Source: Schoenoplectus triqueter (Eukaryota > Streptophyta > Magnoliopsida > Poales > Cyperaceae). From it: 64,000 nucleotides of DNA. The stretch is taken from positions 1-64,000 of the forward strand of contig CAXKVV010000053.1 of the NCBI GenBank assembly GCA_964058805.1. The letters run 5' to 3'. Made by a program: the position numbers and the translations under genes. Positions 45,857 through 58,300 of this stretch are shown one piece after another. Numbering within the stretch: the first letter of the stretch is position 1; each line of letters starts with the position of its first letter. The notes below the pieces were generated by a model. That model did not search any database. It saw only the letters and a list, made by a program, of their open reading frames with translations, and was not told the origin of the DNA.

Positions 45857-47878
45857 ATGAATCTGTCAATCGCACTACATTCACTCTGGTTCATCTTTTT
45901 TTCCTCCTTTCTTTTCTACCTATACAACAAAAAACATCAATCCAAGAAAAAACCCACCATCTATGGCCTCAAATCCTACCCAATTATCGGCTATCTTCCG
46001 CACTTTGTCCGAAACAGCCATCGATTCCTCGACTGGATCACTGAGATCTTATTACAAAGCCCAACTTGTACCATGGGATTCCGCAGCATTGGTTCCACCT
46101 ATGGCATCATCACAGCTAACCCAGCAAATTTGGAGCACATGCTCAAAACAAACCCAAGTAACTACCCAAAAGGTCAGAGAATTATCTCAACGATGAAGGA
46201 TTTTCTTGGCCATGGCATCTTCAACTCTGATGACGATGACTGGAAGTGGCAAAGAAAGACTGCAAGCTTTGAATTCAATAAAAGATCATTACGCAACTTT
46301 GTGGTCGAGACGGTTCATTTCGAGATTGTAAACCGTCTTCTGCCAATTTTGAACCGGGCCGTAGAGAAAGGGGTTAGTGTTGAGTTGCAAGATGTGCTGG
46401 AGAAATTTGCATTCGACAACATTTGCAAGGTGGTCATTGGGGAGGACCCGGCGTGCCTTACCGAAGAAGGCGAATTTGGTGAGGCCGGTTCATCAAAGGA
46501 GTTTATGACAGCTTTTTCTGATGCACAGGTGCACATGTTTATACTGAAAGTCAAAAAAAAAAAGAAAAAAAAAGTAAAAGAGAGTGCATTAGTATAGTGA
46601 TGATACTAATTGCATAAATAGAAGCAACAGTAATTTGACTTGGGAACACCTCTTTAAAAGACCACTAATTATGTATGTAGTGGTACTTTGAATTAATGTT
46701 GCATTTATATAGCTAATTGGCGCATTTAGAAAACATTTAGCTAGTTGATTTTCCATTGGACTGACACTTCTAATTTGACACAGGACCTCGTCGCAGGTCG
46801 CTTCTTAGAACCGTTTGAATATCTATGGAGAATCAAGAAATTCTTCAACATTGGCACGGAGAACCGTATGAAAAAAGCATTGTCCATTGTCCATGGTTAC
46901 ACGCTGAACATCATTCGACTGCGTCTGTCGAAGGAAACGGAATTGAATGGTAGACAAGATATGCTTTCACGTTTCGCATGCAATAAGGATCATAACGATG
47001 TTGAGCTTCTGGATGTTGTAACCAGCTTCCTCCTTGCCGGCCGTGAGACTACTTCTACGGCACTTATATGGTTCTTTTGGCTGGTAATGTTACAAATTTG
47101 CTCCTCTAAAATAGACAAGTTTTTTCTAGTTCATAAATTGAGAAGCACATTAATTAATAGGTTAATTGATGTGGCTAAACCATGTTTTCTCATTTTGTAA
47201 ATAAATTAAAGGTATCCACAAGGCCAGATGTTGAGAAGAAAATTATAGACGAGATAAAAGCTGTGCGCTGCTCCAAAAACATCACAGCCGAGACATTCAG
47301 CTTTGACGCCCTTAGAGACATGAATTACATACATGCGGCCATCACAGAATCAATGAGGCTGTACCCGCCGGCGCCTTGGGACACAAATTCATGCAAAGAG
47401 GACGATGTATTGCCAGATGGAACTTTTGTTGGAAAAGGATGGTTTGTTACTTACTCTGCATACACCATGGGTAGGTCGGAGGATATTTGGGGAAAAGACT
47501 TCATGGATTTCAAGCCGGAAAGGTGGCTCGATGAAAACGGGGTTTTCAAACCCGAGAGTCCATTCAGGTGACTACAGTTGTATTAAATAAGAAACAGATG
47601 AATACAAACCTCCTGATCAAGATAAACAATATTATTAATCTGAAATATGGACTAAATCTGAGGGAATTCATTGCAGGTACTCGGTTTTCCATGCTGGTCC
47701 AAGGATGTGCTTGGGGAAGGAAATGGCCTACATACAGATGAAATCAATTGCTGCAAGCGTGCTTGAGAGGTTTCAGATGAGGTATTTGGGGAAAGAGGGA
47801 ATACCAGAGCATATACTCTCTCTAACTCTCAGGATGAAGGGAGGTTTACCAGTTCAACTCAGCAAGAGAGGAGATTAG
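45857..47878 (+). CDS. CYP94-like cytochrome P450 (copy 2), 4 exons, 509 aa
   Basis: Exons 45857-46528, 46784-47083, 47212-47567 and 47677-47878 join in frame (1530 nt with stop), all with GT/AG borders; the last junction splits an Arg codon. The N-terminus is a membrane anchor (SLWFIFFSSFLFYLYNKKH) and a proline-rich hinge (KKKPTIYG, SYPIIGYLPHF). Later motifs are the I-helix AGRETT at 309-314, K-helix ExxR as ESMR at 370-373, KPERW, and haem loop FHAGPRMCLG with Cys 454. The sequence style (YPIIGxLPHF, FLGHGIFNSD, WQRKTASFEFN) is that of CYP94, ER-bound omega-hydroxylases of fatty acids, of which the CYP94B/C branches oxidise jasmonoyl-isoleucine. Which substrate applies here is not decidable. 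Sister of the gene at 52760 and the relic at 41884. No defect seen. Confidence 0.9.
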
Positions 47879-48332
47879 TGCTTCTTCAAAATTTGGTCGG
47901 TGTTAGACTTCTATTATAATTGAAATAAGATCTCATGTAGTTGAGCATTACTGAATTTTATCTTTCTGGGTTTATCAGAATTCATATTGTTAGTACTTTG
48001 GAATAATACCTGCGCATGTACTGTTGTCATTGACGTCGTTTTCAGACTATCTTTTAGCAGTTCATAATTCGGAATTTCGGACAGTATATATCTTTCGGAT
48101 TCGAGTTCCAGAGGCACTTTGCTTGACCATATGACAAGATTTTAGTGTACTTTAATTAATTTACATGTCTTTAAATCTTAATCATCCTAATTATATCTTA
48201 TGATGCTAAAAGAACTATTCTCTAATTGAAATAATATGGAAATTGGAAAAAAAAATTGTGAACTTTGCGAGCACCGATAAAACCCCACAGAAGATCCGTC
48301 TATATTTTTAGTTTTTAAAAGTTGTGAACTTT

Positions 48333-49699
48333 GGGTTCGTTTGGTAAATTAAGGAATAATTTTAGAAGAATGATAATTTTGAAAGAGTGATAGAATAGTG
48401 TATTTTTAAAAGAGTGGTATTCTTGACTATTCGGAAGAGTGAAAATATCGTTTGACATTGTTAATCTGAATAGTTAAATTATGAATAATTATAATACTAA
48501 TAATGATGATGATGATGATGATAGTAAAATAATAATAATAATATAACAATAAAATAATGATTATAATCATAATATAATAATATAATAATAAAAAGTTATA
48601 ATCATAATCATAATCATAATAATATAATAATAAATCATCATAATTCTAATAATATAATCATAATATAATAATACAATACAACATAAATAAATAATAATAA
48701 AATAATAATCATAATCGTAATCATAATAATATAATAATATAATAAAAAAATTATAATAATCATAATATAATAATAATAAATAATTATGATCATAATATAT
48801 ATTTATAATCATAATCATAATATAATATAATAATAACAATAATAATAATAATAAATAAATAATTATAATCATAATAATATAATTATAATATAATCATAGT
48901 TATAATCATAATATAATATAATATAATAATAATTGTCAGTAATAATAATCATAGTCATAGTCATAATAATATAATAATAAAATTATAATCATAATCATAA
49001 TAATATAATATAATAATAATAAATAATCATAATTATAATAATATAATAATAATAAATAATCTTAATCATAATAATATAATAATAATATAATAATATTTAT
49101 AATAAGAATATAATAATACAATACTAAAATTATAATTATTATAAATTATAATCATAATAATATAATTATAATATAATATAATAATAATAAATAATAATAA
49201 TCATAGTCATAATCATAATAATATAATAATAATATATCCATAACCATAATATAATAATATAATAATAATAAAATAATAATAAATAATCATAATTATAATA
49301 ATATAATAATAATAAATAAATAATCATAATCATAATAATATAATCACATTTATAATCATAATATAATAATATAATACTAAAATCATAATTATTATAATAT
49401 AATAATAATAAATAAATAATCATGATAATATTAATATAATAAATCATAATCATAATAATTATATAATAATAAATCATAATCATAATTTATAATCTTAATA
49501 TAATAATATAATATAATATAATCAAATAATAATCGTTATTCCGACGAGAGCTAATCCGGTATACCACCTATAACTTGGTATATCGGATTAGCACTCTTCC
49601 GCACTTCTACTTAGTCTAAAATTCGTTTGACAAATTAATTCGTCAGAATAGCTATTCCATTCTAACTTTTTGTTATTCCATCAAGTGCCAAACGTATCC
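48333..49699. mobile_element. TIR element filled with ATAATC/ATAATA repeat (copy 1)
   Basis: Ends: gggttcgtttggtaaattaa and, inverted, tgccaaacgtatcc. The terminal 150-bp regions match those of the element at 60270-61766. The flanks carry TTT on both sides, a possible 3-bp target duplication. Ends of the form GGG..CGTTTGG with a 3-bp duplication recall PIF/Harbinger (Tourist-like) elements, but this is inference. A hairpin with arms gctaatccggtatacc / ggtatatcggattagc lies at 49550-49592. No transposase. Confidence 0.7.
48490..49530. repeat. About 1 kb of ATAATC/ATAATA microsatellite
   Basis: The interior of the element consists almost wholly of interspersed ataatc, ataata and tataat units. 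The open frames across it are low-complexity artefacts of Ile/Tyr/Met codons. Confidence 0.95.
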
Positions 49700-50924
49700 T
49701 TTGAGAATTGCGAGCTTATGCACAGCTGATCTCTCCGAGAACTCGTAGAGTCGTAGTTCATGAGTTGTTAGCGTCGGGGTCGACTCAATTGGTTCGCTAG
49801 TTAAGCTTAGTTAATGAGTTAAAGTTTTAACTAAAATTGAAGAATCACTAATTATTTTATTTAATAATATAAATAATTGAATTAATAATAATAATAATAA
49901 AGTAAAATTTTAATGATGCTTAACAAATGTCTCTCAGAAAAATACACCATTGAAAATGATGTTAGTGACGGAACACCATTCCTACTATTAAAATTTTATT
50001 TTTCTATTATTATTAATAATAATTCGATTTAGTTCGATTATTTATATTAGTAAATAAAATAATTCGGTTGAAGAATGCGGGAGCGCGGCTCGAACTATTC
50101 GCGGATGGCCTAGCTACAAGATGTTATCATATTTCGTGTACAAAAAAAATATACATTTTTTTATAATTATCATTCAGTATTTTAAAATGCAGTTCCCATG
50201 AACTTATATGTTATCCATTTATATTTATGTGATATGATGCTACATGCATAAGAATATACATTTACATATTCAGTAGTACGCGATATTATTTAAATTTTTA
50301 TCTTATTATACCTATAAATTAATCATATGATATATTTCTTACAAAAAATTAAAATTATATTAATATCTTACTATCCTTTTTTATATTAATTTTTTTAAAA
50401 ATAAATGATTAATTTAACAAATCATTCAATATATATTTTTATATTAAACTCTGGTAGAAAATTAAATTTTATATCTTAAAATTTTTATTTATTTTTTGGA
50501 TGGAAATAAATTTTCTTGTATTTGCAAGTCTAAATAATAGATAAGACAGGAGGATATTTTATACTACACATCCTAAAATTGTTGTTTGAAAGTGAGAATA
50601 AAAGGCCGATTGAGTGTACACCTACTTGCTACCTGGAACTATATTAGGAATTAATACAAAAAAATGCTGTCAAAAGTTTGATGTGTTGACTTCAGCATGC
50701 TGAGAAAATAATTTGTTCTTTTTATTTTTCTTTTGCTATAAGGCCTAGATATAGGCGCAGCTTGACTCCGCAAGTAAAATGTCACGTTAGATGGCAGCCG
50801 TAAATTTACGTATATACATTTTCGGCTATAATATATGCACACATAAACAATTAAAAGAATATCCATACTACATATGGTAAATTTATTATAATAATTTTAT
50901 TTTAAATAAAAATGTACGTACACT

Positions 50925-51372
50925 CAGGGACGGATGCAGGTAAGGTCGGGGGGGGGGGGGGAGCAGCTGCCCCCTGAATTTTAAAAAATAGTTTTTTTAG
51001 GTAGTATTTTCAGTAATCTGTCCTCCCTCCCCAGGAAATTTTTTTTGCTCCCACTGGATTGTCTGATTATTTTTATTGAGAAAAAATATTTAATATCATG
51101 CATAATGAAATAATTATACAAAAATGTCAAAATATAAAGTTCCGTAGAAGAAAATTTTATTCATCAATTTGATTATTTATTATTTTGAGCTTTATTTTAT
51201 TGTTATTTTTAATGTATAATTTTTTTTTATTTTAATAATTTTTTATTAGGTAAGAATATATATTAAATTATTATTATTTTATTTAGTATCCGATTAGTTA
51301 ATGAATTTGAATCCGATAAACTATTGTAATCCGATAATTGCTCCCCTGACCAAAATCCTGCATCTGCCCCTG
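50925..51372. mobile_element. hAT-type MITE, 448 bp, with perfect 8-bp TSD
   Basis: The ends cagggacggatgcag and ctgcatctgcccctg are inverted copies. The bases outside, 50917-50924 and 51373-51380, are both cgtacact: a perfect 8-bp duplication, the hallmark of hAT insertion. A run of 14 G (50948-50961) sits near the left end. Same family as 37386-37758 and 19838-19945. Non-autonomous. Confidence 0.85.
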
Positions 51373-51889
51373 CGTACACTCCCCTTTAATTTCTCTTTAA
51401 AATATTATTCTAATCGACAAAGTTAAAAACAATATTATATTCCTGTACCTTCTTTGCATCGGCCTCTATTTACTACAAATTATTTTTAAGATATCAAAAA
51501 TAAAATTACAAAAATAATTCAAAAATCATTAAAAATGTTAATATTGCAATTTGCCTAAAGAAAAAAAAAGAAACAATACTTATGAAGGGGCAACTACTAG
51601 CTAGAACATGGATGTTTGGAGGATATATTTCTTATAGATATTTCACATAGATATCACTTCTTTTTATAGTCACTTGTTAAAATAGATTTGGTCATAATCT
51701 ATTACAGTAAATTATTTATTTGTCCTATCAATTATGAAAAAAAAAGTTCAGTATAATGCACAAGAGAGAAAAAGAAAACCATTTCTTTTTTACTTATTTT
51801 CTTATTAAAAAAAGTATGTCATGTTGGCTGTTGGACATTAAGTGGACAATAGGAGAGACGGTAAGTATTTCTCAAAGAAAATTGTTGGA

Positions 51890-52080
51890 GCCTCCACATG
51901 CCAGAAGTTTTTCTTGGGCAAGAATCCCTCTAATATAATATATTTGCTTGAGAAACAAGAAGGGCTATGAATTATTTGTTTCCACTAGTTATACCCCACC
52001 ACAAATATTGTTTACTTCCGCTTTCAGATAATAATGTTATGAATTCTTTTGTGAGGTACCCCTCCAATTAGTTCGTTTTG
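51890..52080 (+). other. Duplicated upstream block of P450 copy 3
   Basis: Shares gaagtttttcttgggcaaga, gagaaacaagaagggct and ctttcagataataatgttat with the region 44868-45050 upstream of copy 2. Positioned 0.7-0.87 kb before the start codon. Confidence 0.6.
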
Positions 52081-52667
52081 ACTTTTTTATGCAAAATGAC
52101 TGTTTACTGTTAGCTATCATGGTAATCTTTTCTAAAATACCTCGTTGGATCCCATCCATTTACAACTGATCTTTAAAACTTATCTGGTCAAAATGGGGAA
52201 GTTCCAAGCTTTTAGGACCATTTTTGGTTTCAAAATATGTCTTCATCTTTGAATCAGAATTTTATCATCAATCTCGATATAATTTATTTTCAATCCCAAT
52301 GCAAATTTCAATATGAAGATATGCTTTGGAATCAAAAATGGTCCCAAGGACTTAGGACTCCCTCTATCCCCTATCTGGTCTACCTATACAGTAAAAAAAA
52401 AATCATAATTGCATGCAAAATGAAACTGTTAACCGTTAGCTATGCGTTAGATCAACTTCACTACTTAATATCTTTATCCGTCTTTAATAAATTCAGACTA
52501 ATTAAGATCTCATGGTGACTAATTCATAATTTGCAGCTTGCCAAATAAATTCGAGGACGTACTAGTGGTACTAATTTCGGAGTTTACATGGGCAAATATG
52601 CAAAAAACTTCTACATCCGAAAGGTCGTACATTTGACCTCATATATTAATCACCATATTTGGATGTG

Positions 52668-52673
52668 TATAAA
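52668..52673 (+). promoter_or_regulatory. TATA box of P450 copy 3
   Basis: TATAAA in the context tgtataaagcccc, 87-92 bases before the ATG at 52760. Confidence 0.6.
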
Positions 52674-52759
52674 GCCCCAAGGATGCTCATCATTCAGCAG
52701 CCAAAACAAACAGTAGTTCAAAGTACAAACTAAAAAAAAGAAAGAAAAAGAAAAAAGAT

Positions 52760-54783
52760 ATGAACATCCTAATCACACTCCAATCACTCTTTGTCGTCCT
52801 CTTCTTCTCTTCTCTGCTCTATCTTTACTCCAAAACTCAACAATCCACCAGGAAACCCACCATCCATGGCCTCAAATCCTACCCAATTATCGGCCACCTC
52901 CCGCACTTCATCCGAAACAGCAACCGGTTCCTCGAATGGATGACCGAGATCCTATTACAAAGCCCAACACGTACCATGGGTTTCTGCAGCATTGGTACAG
53001 CCTCCGGCATCCTTACCGCTAACCCCGAAAACGTTGAATACATGCTCAAGCTAAACTCAAGCAATTACCCGAAAGGTGAGAGAACAATCTCAATGATGGA
53101 GGATTTTCTTGGGCATGGCATCTTTAACTCTGATGGTGAGGAGTGGAAGTGGCAGCGAAAAACTGCCAGCTATGAGTTCAATAAAAAGTCGTTACGCAGC
53201 TTTGTTGTGGAGACGGTCCATTTCGAGATTTCAAACCGTCTTCTGCCAATTTTGAATCGGGCCGCTGACAGAGGGGATAAGGTCGAGTTGCAAGATGTAC
53301 TCGAGAGATTTGCATTCGACAACATTTGTAGGGTGGTTACTGGAGAAGACCCAGCATGCCTCACCGAAGAAGACAGAGAAGCATTCGGTGGGACCAGTTC
53401 ATCAAAGGAGTTCATGGCTGCTTTTTCTGATGCACAGGTATGTATACTATTGTACTGCAATTCAAATTGGGAACTGTAAAACAATAGGGATTGGACCGAG
53501 AACAAGAGGGATTACTACAACCGGAAAATACTTAAATAAAATGCTATAATTATATACGCAATGATAAATAATGGTACCTTGAATGTGAGTCAATTGTACT
53601 GCTGCCTAATTGAAACCCTTTGCTAGTTAATTCCATATCTCAGACTGACAACTCGAATTAATTTGATACAGGACTTGTCATCAGATCGTTTCTTAGAACC
53701 ATTCGACAATGTATGGAGGATAAAAAAGCTCTTCAACATTGGCAAAGAGAATCGCCTGAAGAAAGCATTGTCAATTGTCCAGGAGTACTCAATGAACATC
53801 ATTCGTTCACGTATGTTAAAGGGTATGGAATTGGATGGGAGAGAAGATATGCTTTCCCGTTTCGCATCCAACAAGGATCATAATGAGATTGTGCTTCGGG
53901 ATGTTGTGATCAGCTTTCTTCTTGCAGGCCGCGAGACTACGTCGACAGCGCTTACATGGTTCTTTTGGCTGGTACTGGTTTTATTGCTCTTTTTAGATGG
54001 ACCAGTATTTAGTGCTACACTAAACAGAGCATATTAATATGAAGTATAAGAAATTAATAATAGGTTCACTGATCTTACAAAAATAAGTCTCTCTTTTTCA
54101 TCAAAAATAAATAAATAAGTTTCTCTTTTCATGCATTTTAAAAGGTGTCGACAAGGGCTGACGTCGAGAGAAAAATTCTAGATGAGATAAAATTAGTGCG
54201 CACCTCAAACAAAATCACAACCGAGACACTCAGCTTTGATGCACTAAGAGACATGAACTATCTACATGCGGCCATCACAGAGTCGATGAGATTGTACCCT
54301 CCAGTGCCTTTGGACACAGTATCATGCAAAGAAGATGATGTTATGCCAGATGGAACTTTTGTCGGAAGAGGATGGTTTGTTACTTACTCTGCATATGCCA
54401 TGGGGAGGTCGGAGGACATCTGGGGAAAGGACTGCATGGATTTCAAACCGGAAAGGTGGCTGGATGAAAATGGGGTTTTCAAACCTGAGAGTCCATTCAG
54501 GTATGTAATTCATCAGATAGTGGCAACATGAATTTACCTCTAAATACAATTAGGTTAGAACTAATTATAATTATATTGTAGGTATCCGGTTTTTCATGCT
54601 GGGCCGAGGATGTGCCTTGGTAAGGAAATGGCCTACATACAGATGAAATCAATTGTGGCATGTGTGCTTGAGAGGTTTCAGATAAGGCCTTTGGGGAAGG
54701 AGGGAATACCTGAGCATATACTTTCTATAACCCTCAGGATGAAGGGAGGCTTGCCTGTTGAACTCAGCAAGAGAGAAAATTAG
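52760..54783 (+). CDS. CYP94-like cytochrome P450 (copy 3), 4 exons, 511 aa
   Basis: Exons 52760-53437, 53672-53971, 54145-54500 and 54582-54783 (1536 nt with stop) have GT/AG borders and the same phases as copy 2. The anchor helix is SLFVVLFFSSLLYLYSK, followed by a proline hinge and SYPIIGHLPHF. Motifs are AGRETT at 311-316, ESMR at 372-375, KPERW, and FHAGPRMCLG with haem ligand Cys 456. Exons 2, 3 and 4 have exactly the same lengths as in copy 2 and exons 2-3 match those of the pseudogene, so all three arose by tandem duplication. Expected to be an ER membrane monooxygenase that hydroxylates the omega end of fatty acids or of jasmonoyl-isoleucine (CYP94 families); the exact substrate is unknown. 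By eye, copy 1 is closer to copy 3 than to copy 2 (shared VPLDTVSCKEDD and 3' flank). Confidence 0.9.
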
Positions 54784-55186
54784 TGCATATTCAAGTTGGA
54801 TGGTTTTAGCATCATAGAAATAAGATCTCAAGATCTCATGTAGTTGAGCATCACTGATTTTGCTTTTCAAATTCCGTATAATGTCCATAAAGTTAATGTG
54901 GAATATCGTTTCTAATTGGCTTGAACAATCCTGGGGCAGCCTTTTTAAAACTGACATATTTAGTAAATAAACGACTGTTTGGTATTTCTACTACAAAACA
55001 TGTCCGAGATTAAACAGTTCTGTGATTACTATAAAGGGAACAAATTTGAGGTAGCTTTCATACCAAAATGAAGATCAAGATTAAAACAGTGAATCAATGT
55101 ACTATATTGTTCAATAAATTTCCCGCTCAAAAAATCTGAAGAAAAACTCTATGCCTTGTCACATCTGAGAAGGTGATGTGACACCC

Positions 55187-55315
55187 CATTAGTAAAGGGT
55201 TCTAGTAGCTCAACTAGCAGCCAACTAAGATGGCCTTCAAGAGATTATCCGTTCAAGTCTTCATGGGTATCAAATGAAATTTGAGAGCTAGACTTTCATC
55301 TCTCTCAAAAAAAGG
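55187..55315 (+). mobile_element. Possible SINE
   Basis: A tRNA-like A-box (tagctcaactagcag) and a B-box (cgttcaagtct) about 45 bases later, followed by a short tail with ctctctcaaaaaaag, are arranged as in plant SINEs. It lies just downstream of the DGS1-like stop. No clear target duplication found. Confidence 0.45.
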
Positions 55316-55359
55316 GTTCACAAAATTTGTGGATTTCCATTTATTGAAAAATATACAAA

Positions 55360-58300
55360 CTAATATCTCCTTGATGAAGGCAGAAGACAATCATACATCC
55401 TTTCAACACGTGAAACGACTGTGAGCTTCTGTGCTGTCCCCATATCAGGCTTGGCTATATCAACTATATCCTGCTTCAAACTAAAATGCAAAAAAAAAAA
55501 AAATACAAACAGAGTTAGAATTTTCAAACTGAACAATCCCTATGGCACACTTAAAACATGTATTGACAAAACTAGAGCAAAACAATGTGCTGCTAGGTTT
55601 CACAAACAACAAAAAAAGTACAGAAGTGTGAAAATTTGAGAATGACTATACTGCCGGTCAGTATAGTCATTGCATATTGATTCCAATTAATTTTTATTTT
55701 TTCCATTTGTCTTTTCTGGGTCTTTTAGGATTTAACTCGAAAGTTCTATTAATAGATGAAGATGTCAAAGAGGTGAACTGCAGAGCATACAATTTGAAGT
55801 ATAGATTATTATCTTTTAGCTAGAATCTGTTGGCTTTAGAAAAATTGGTCTCTGCTTGTTTCTTTAAAACGATTTTGCAATATATAGTAATCTGTTTATT
55901 TAGTAGTAATGAAAATTGCATTAAGTTGACGTTTTGCTCGGTTTCCAATTAGAAAGTACAAATAAAATAGATATCTTTAACCTTATCCATTCTCCTGTTT
56001 CCTTAGCATGCCACTCAACAGCTTTATAGAGACGATCTAGGCTGTACAGCATCAACCCAAACCTACATCTTGCCTCTTCATCCTACAAATATCAATGGGA
56101 AAAGTGAGTCTTCAAATCATCTTATGCATAGAAAAATGAACATATCCATGTGCTCCTTTTTTCCGGTTACTATTTTCCTTTAGTTTCTACATACTTGTGG
56201 TCTGCTGGCTGAATTAGGGTGTGGAATACCTGCATTACAGCTACTGCAATAACACATATATATGAGGAGGGATCCAATTACCATGCTCATTGGTGTCTGT
56301 TGTGCCTATTTAATTATTCACGCATAAATTTACAAAATATGGCTTTAATTAGTTTTGTTATTGAGAAATTAAACAATAGATATCTGATATTTAAATTTAT
56401 GGGCACCGATGTGGCACCAATGACCATGGTAATTTGATCCCTCCTCTATATATATTGCTTGAAAGCACAATGTTACAATTCTGTAATGATGGGATACATT
56501 TTAGTACCAGATCTGAGACAACTGGTACAATATCAGACGAGTGTGACCTAATTTCCCGCAGCAAGTCCCACAAAGCTAGAAACCCTAAACCATGCATCTA
56601 AGTCAACCTGACCAAATTAATCTTGAAGTAATAATGCTCACTTACAAACACAACTAAGATTTAATTCCCTAATCTGCAATTAAGCATCACAAGTTGAGAA
56701 AGTGACAAAAAAAAAAGAAAAAAAGCAAAAACTAGTTATGTACTGTACATGCTGGTACATACCATTCCACGATCCATGCATGCTTGGAACTCCATAAGAC
56801 GTTTCTCTACATCAACAAGTAATAGCCGCCTCTGGCGCCTTGCTATTCTCCCTCTTCCCTCTGCCCCCTTGTCCTGACAATGTGCCTCAATTTTATTAAC
56901 TAATTCAACTAAGCAGAAAAGGTGAAGTTTTTTTTTAATCATATGAATAGTTACATACATGGAGTAGCCAGGCCCGCACCACACCAGTCAAAAGGAAAAC
57001 AATGAAGCAAGCTGGCAGCGCTGCCAGAGTTGCAAAATTTATTTCATTGGCCTTCAAAATTTGGTCCAGCTCAAGCATGGCTCTGTTCCAAAAAGAAAAA
57101 AATAACTATATAGATTTAGTAACATCTAAAATATCTAGCTAACTTGTCAACTCATGGTAACAGTCAAAATGCTATTGACACCTTAACAAAAATTGATGTG
57201 TTATTAAAGTTAACAGAAGTTAAATTACATATTGTATAACTCCAATCATCAGATATGCAATGGAATGATGGCATCTGTTAATAATGCACACTTTAATTCA
57301 AGTAAACATGCTTTATACTTGCTTCATCTGAGTATTATTTATTTATGTCACTCATTTTTTTATTATCTTAGTTTCATTTTTTTCAATTTTAGTTCAGTTG
57401 AGGATTAAAGATCAATTAAAGAAAATCAAGGTTACTTAATACTTACGTCTCAAGATCAAGCTTGAGCCTTTGAATCTGCATCATTTATGACCCGATGTGA
57501 GAATAACTCAACTTGCCCATATACAAGCCAAAAACAAATGGATATAGGTAGATAAAATGACAGAGAAATGGGAAGAAAGAAAAATTAAAAAAGGACCTGA
57601 ATAAGCATTGCACGAGCAAGTTCTCCATTGAAAAGATTCTGCACAGGATGCATCATCTCCTTTTCATATCTGTTAAGATTCATTGCATGCATTTTATGAA
57701 TTTGCATTGGTATTTGCATGTTTAAATATTGTGGTGACGGTACAGAGAGAGAGAGAGAGATGAAGAAACTATGCCTTGACATAACAATTTCCATTAATTG
57801 TTGATCAGTAGCATTTGGAGGAAGCATTTGTCCTTTTGTTTGTTCACAGAAGGCAATTAGCATCCTACAAGAAATTGACATGGAAGTGGAGTTGGAGTAA
57901 TAAAATTTAATGCTAATATTGAGCATAGCAATGACATTTTATTTCCTGCATTTGAAGCAAAGAACCCCTCATCATCTCCAGCATACATGCAGACTCCATG
58001 AACTTAGTCAACGCCGAAACATACACTAAGCTAAGCCTCACAAAATTGACATATCTTTTTTTTCCTATATATCTTCATGCAATACAAGCAATAGGAGGAA
58101 TTAGCTATTTGTTTAGTGTAAGTTCAGTTTTTGCTATGTTTCAACACAAAGGAAGACCTCAATAGGATGAAGTTTCAGGTTTTCAATTTTTGATTAATAT
58201 ATGCATCTATTGAATTAGTCTAAGGATTGGAAATTTGGAATGAACATTGTTCCCCAGAGAAAAGAAGTTACAGAGGTACTAAAAGAACCACAAGTGGGGC

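Noticed and set aside
46529..46597. Extension of P450 copy 2 exon 1 into a Lys-rich tail
   Set aside because: This reads past the GT donor at 46529 into an A-rich intron; the homologous copies splice at the same place.
48567..49483. Ile/Tyr/Met-rich open frames
   Set aside because: They are translations of the ATAATC/ATAATA microsatellite.
57669..57926. Uninterrupted frame through DGS1-like exons 8 and 9 as one exon
   Set aside because: The conserved family sequence joins MSR directly to YEKEMM; the 35 intervening residues look like intron sequence. Kept only as a possible retained-intron isoform.
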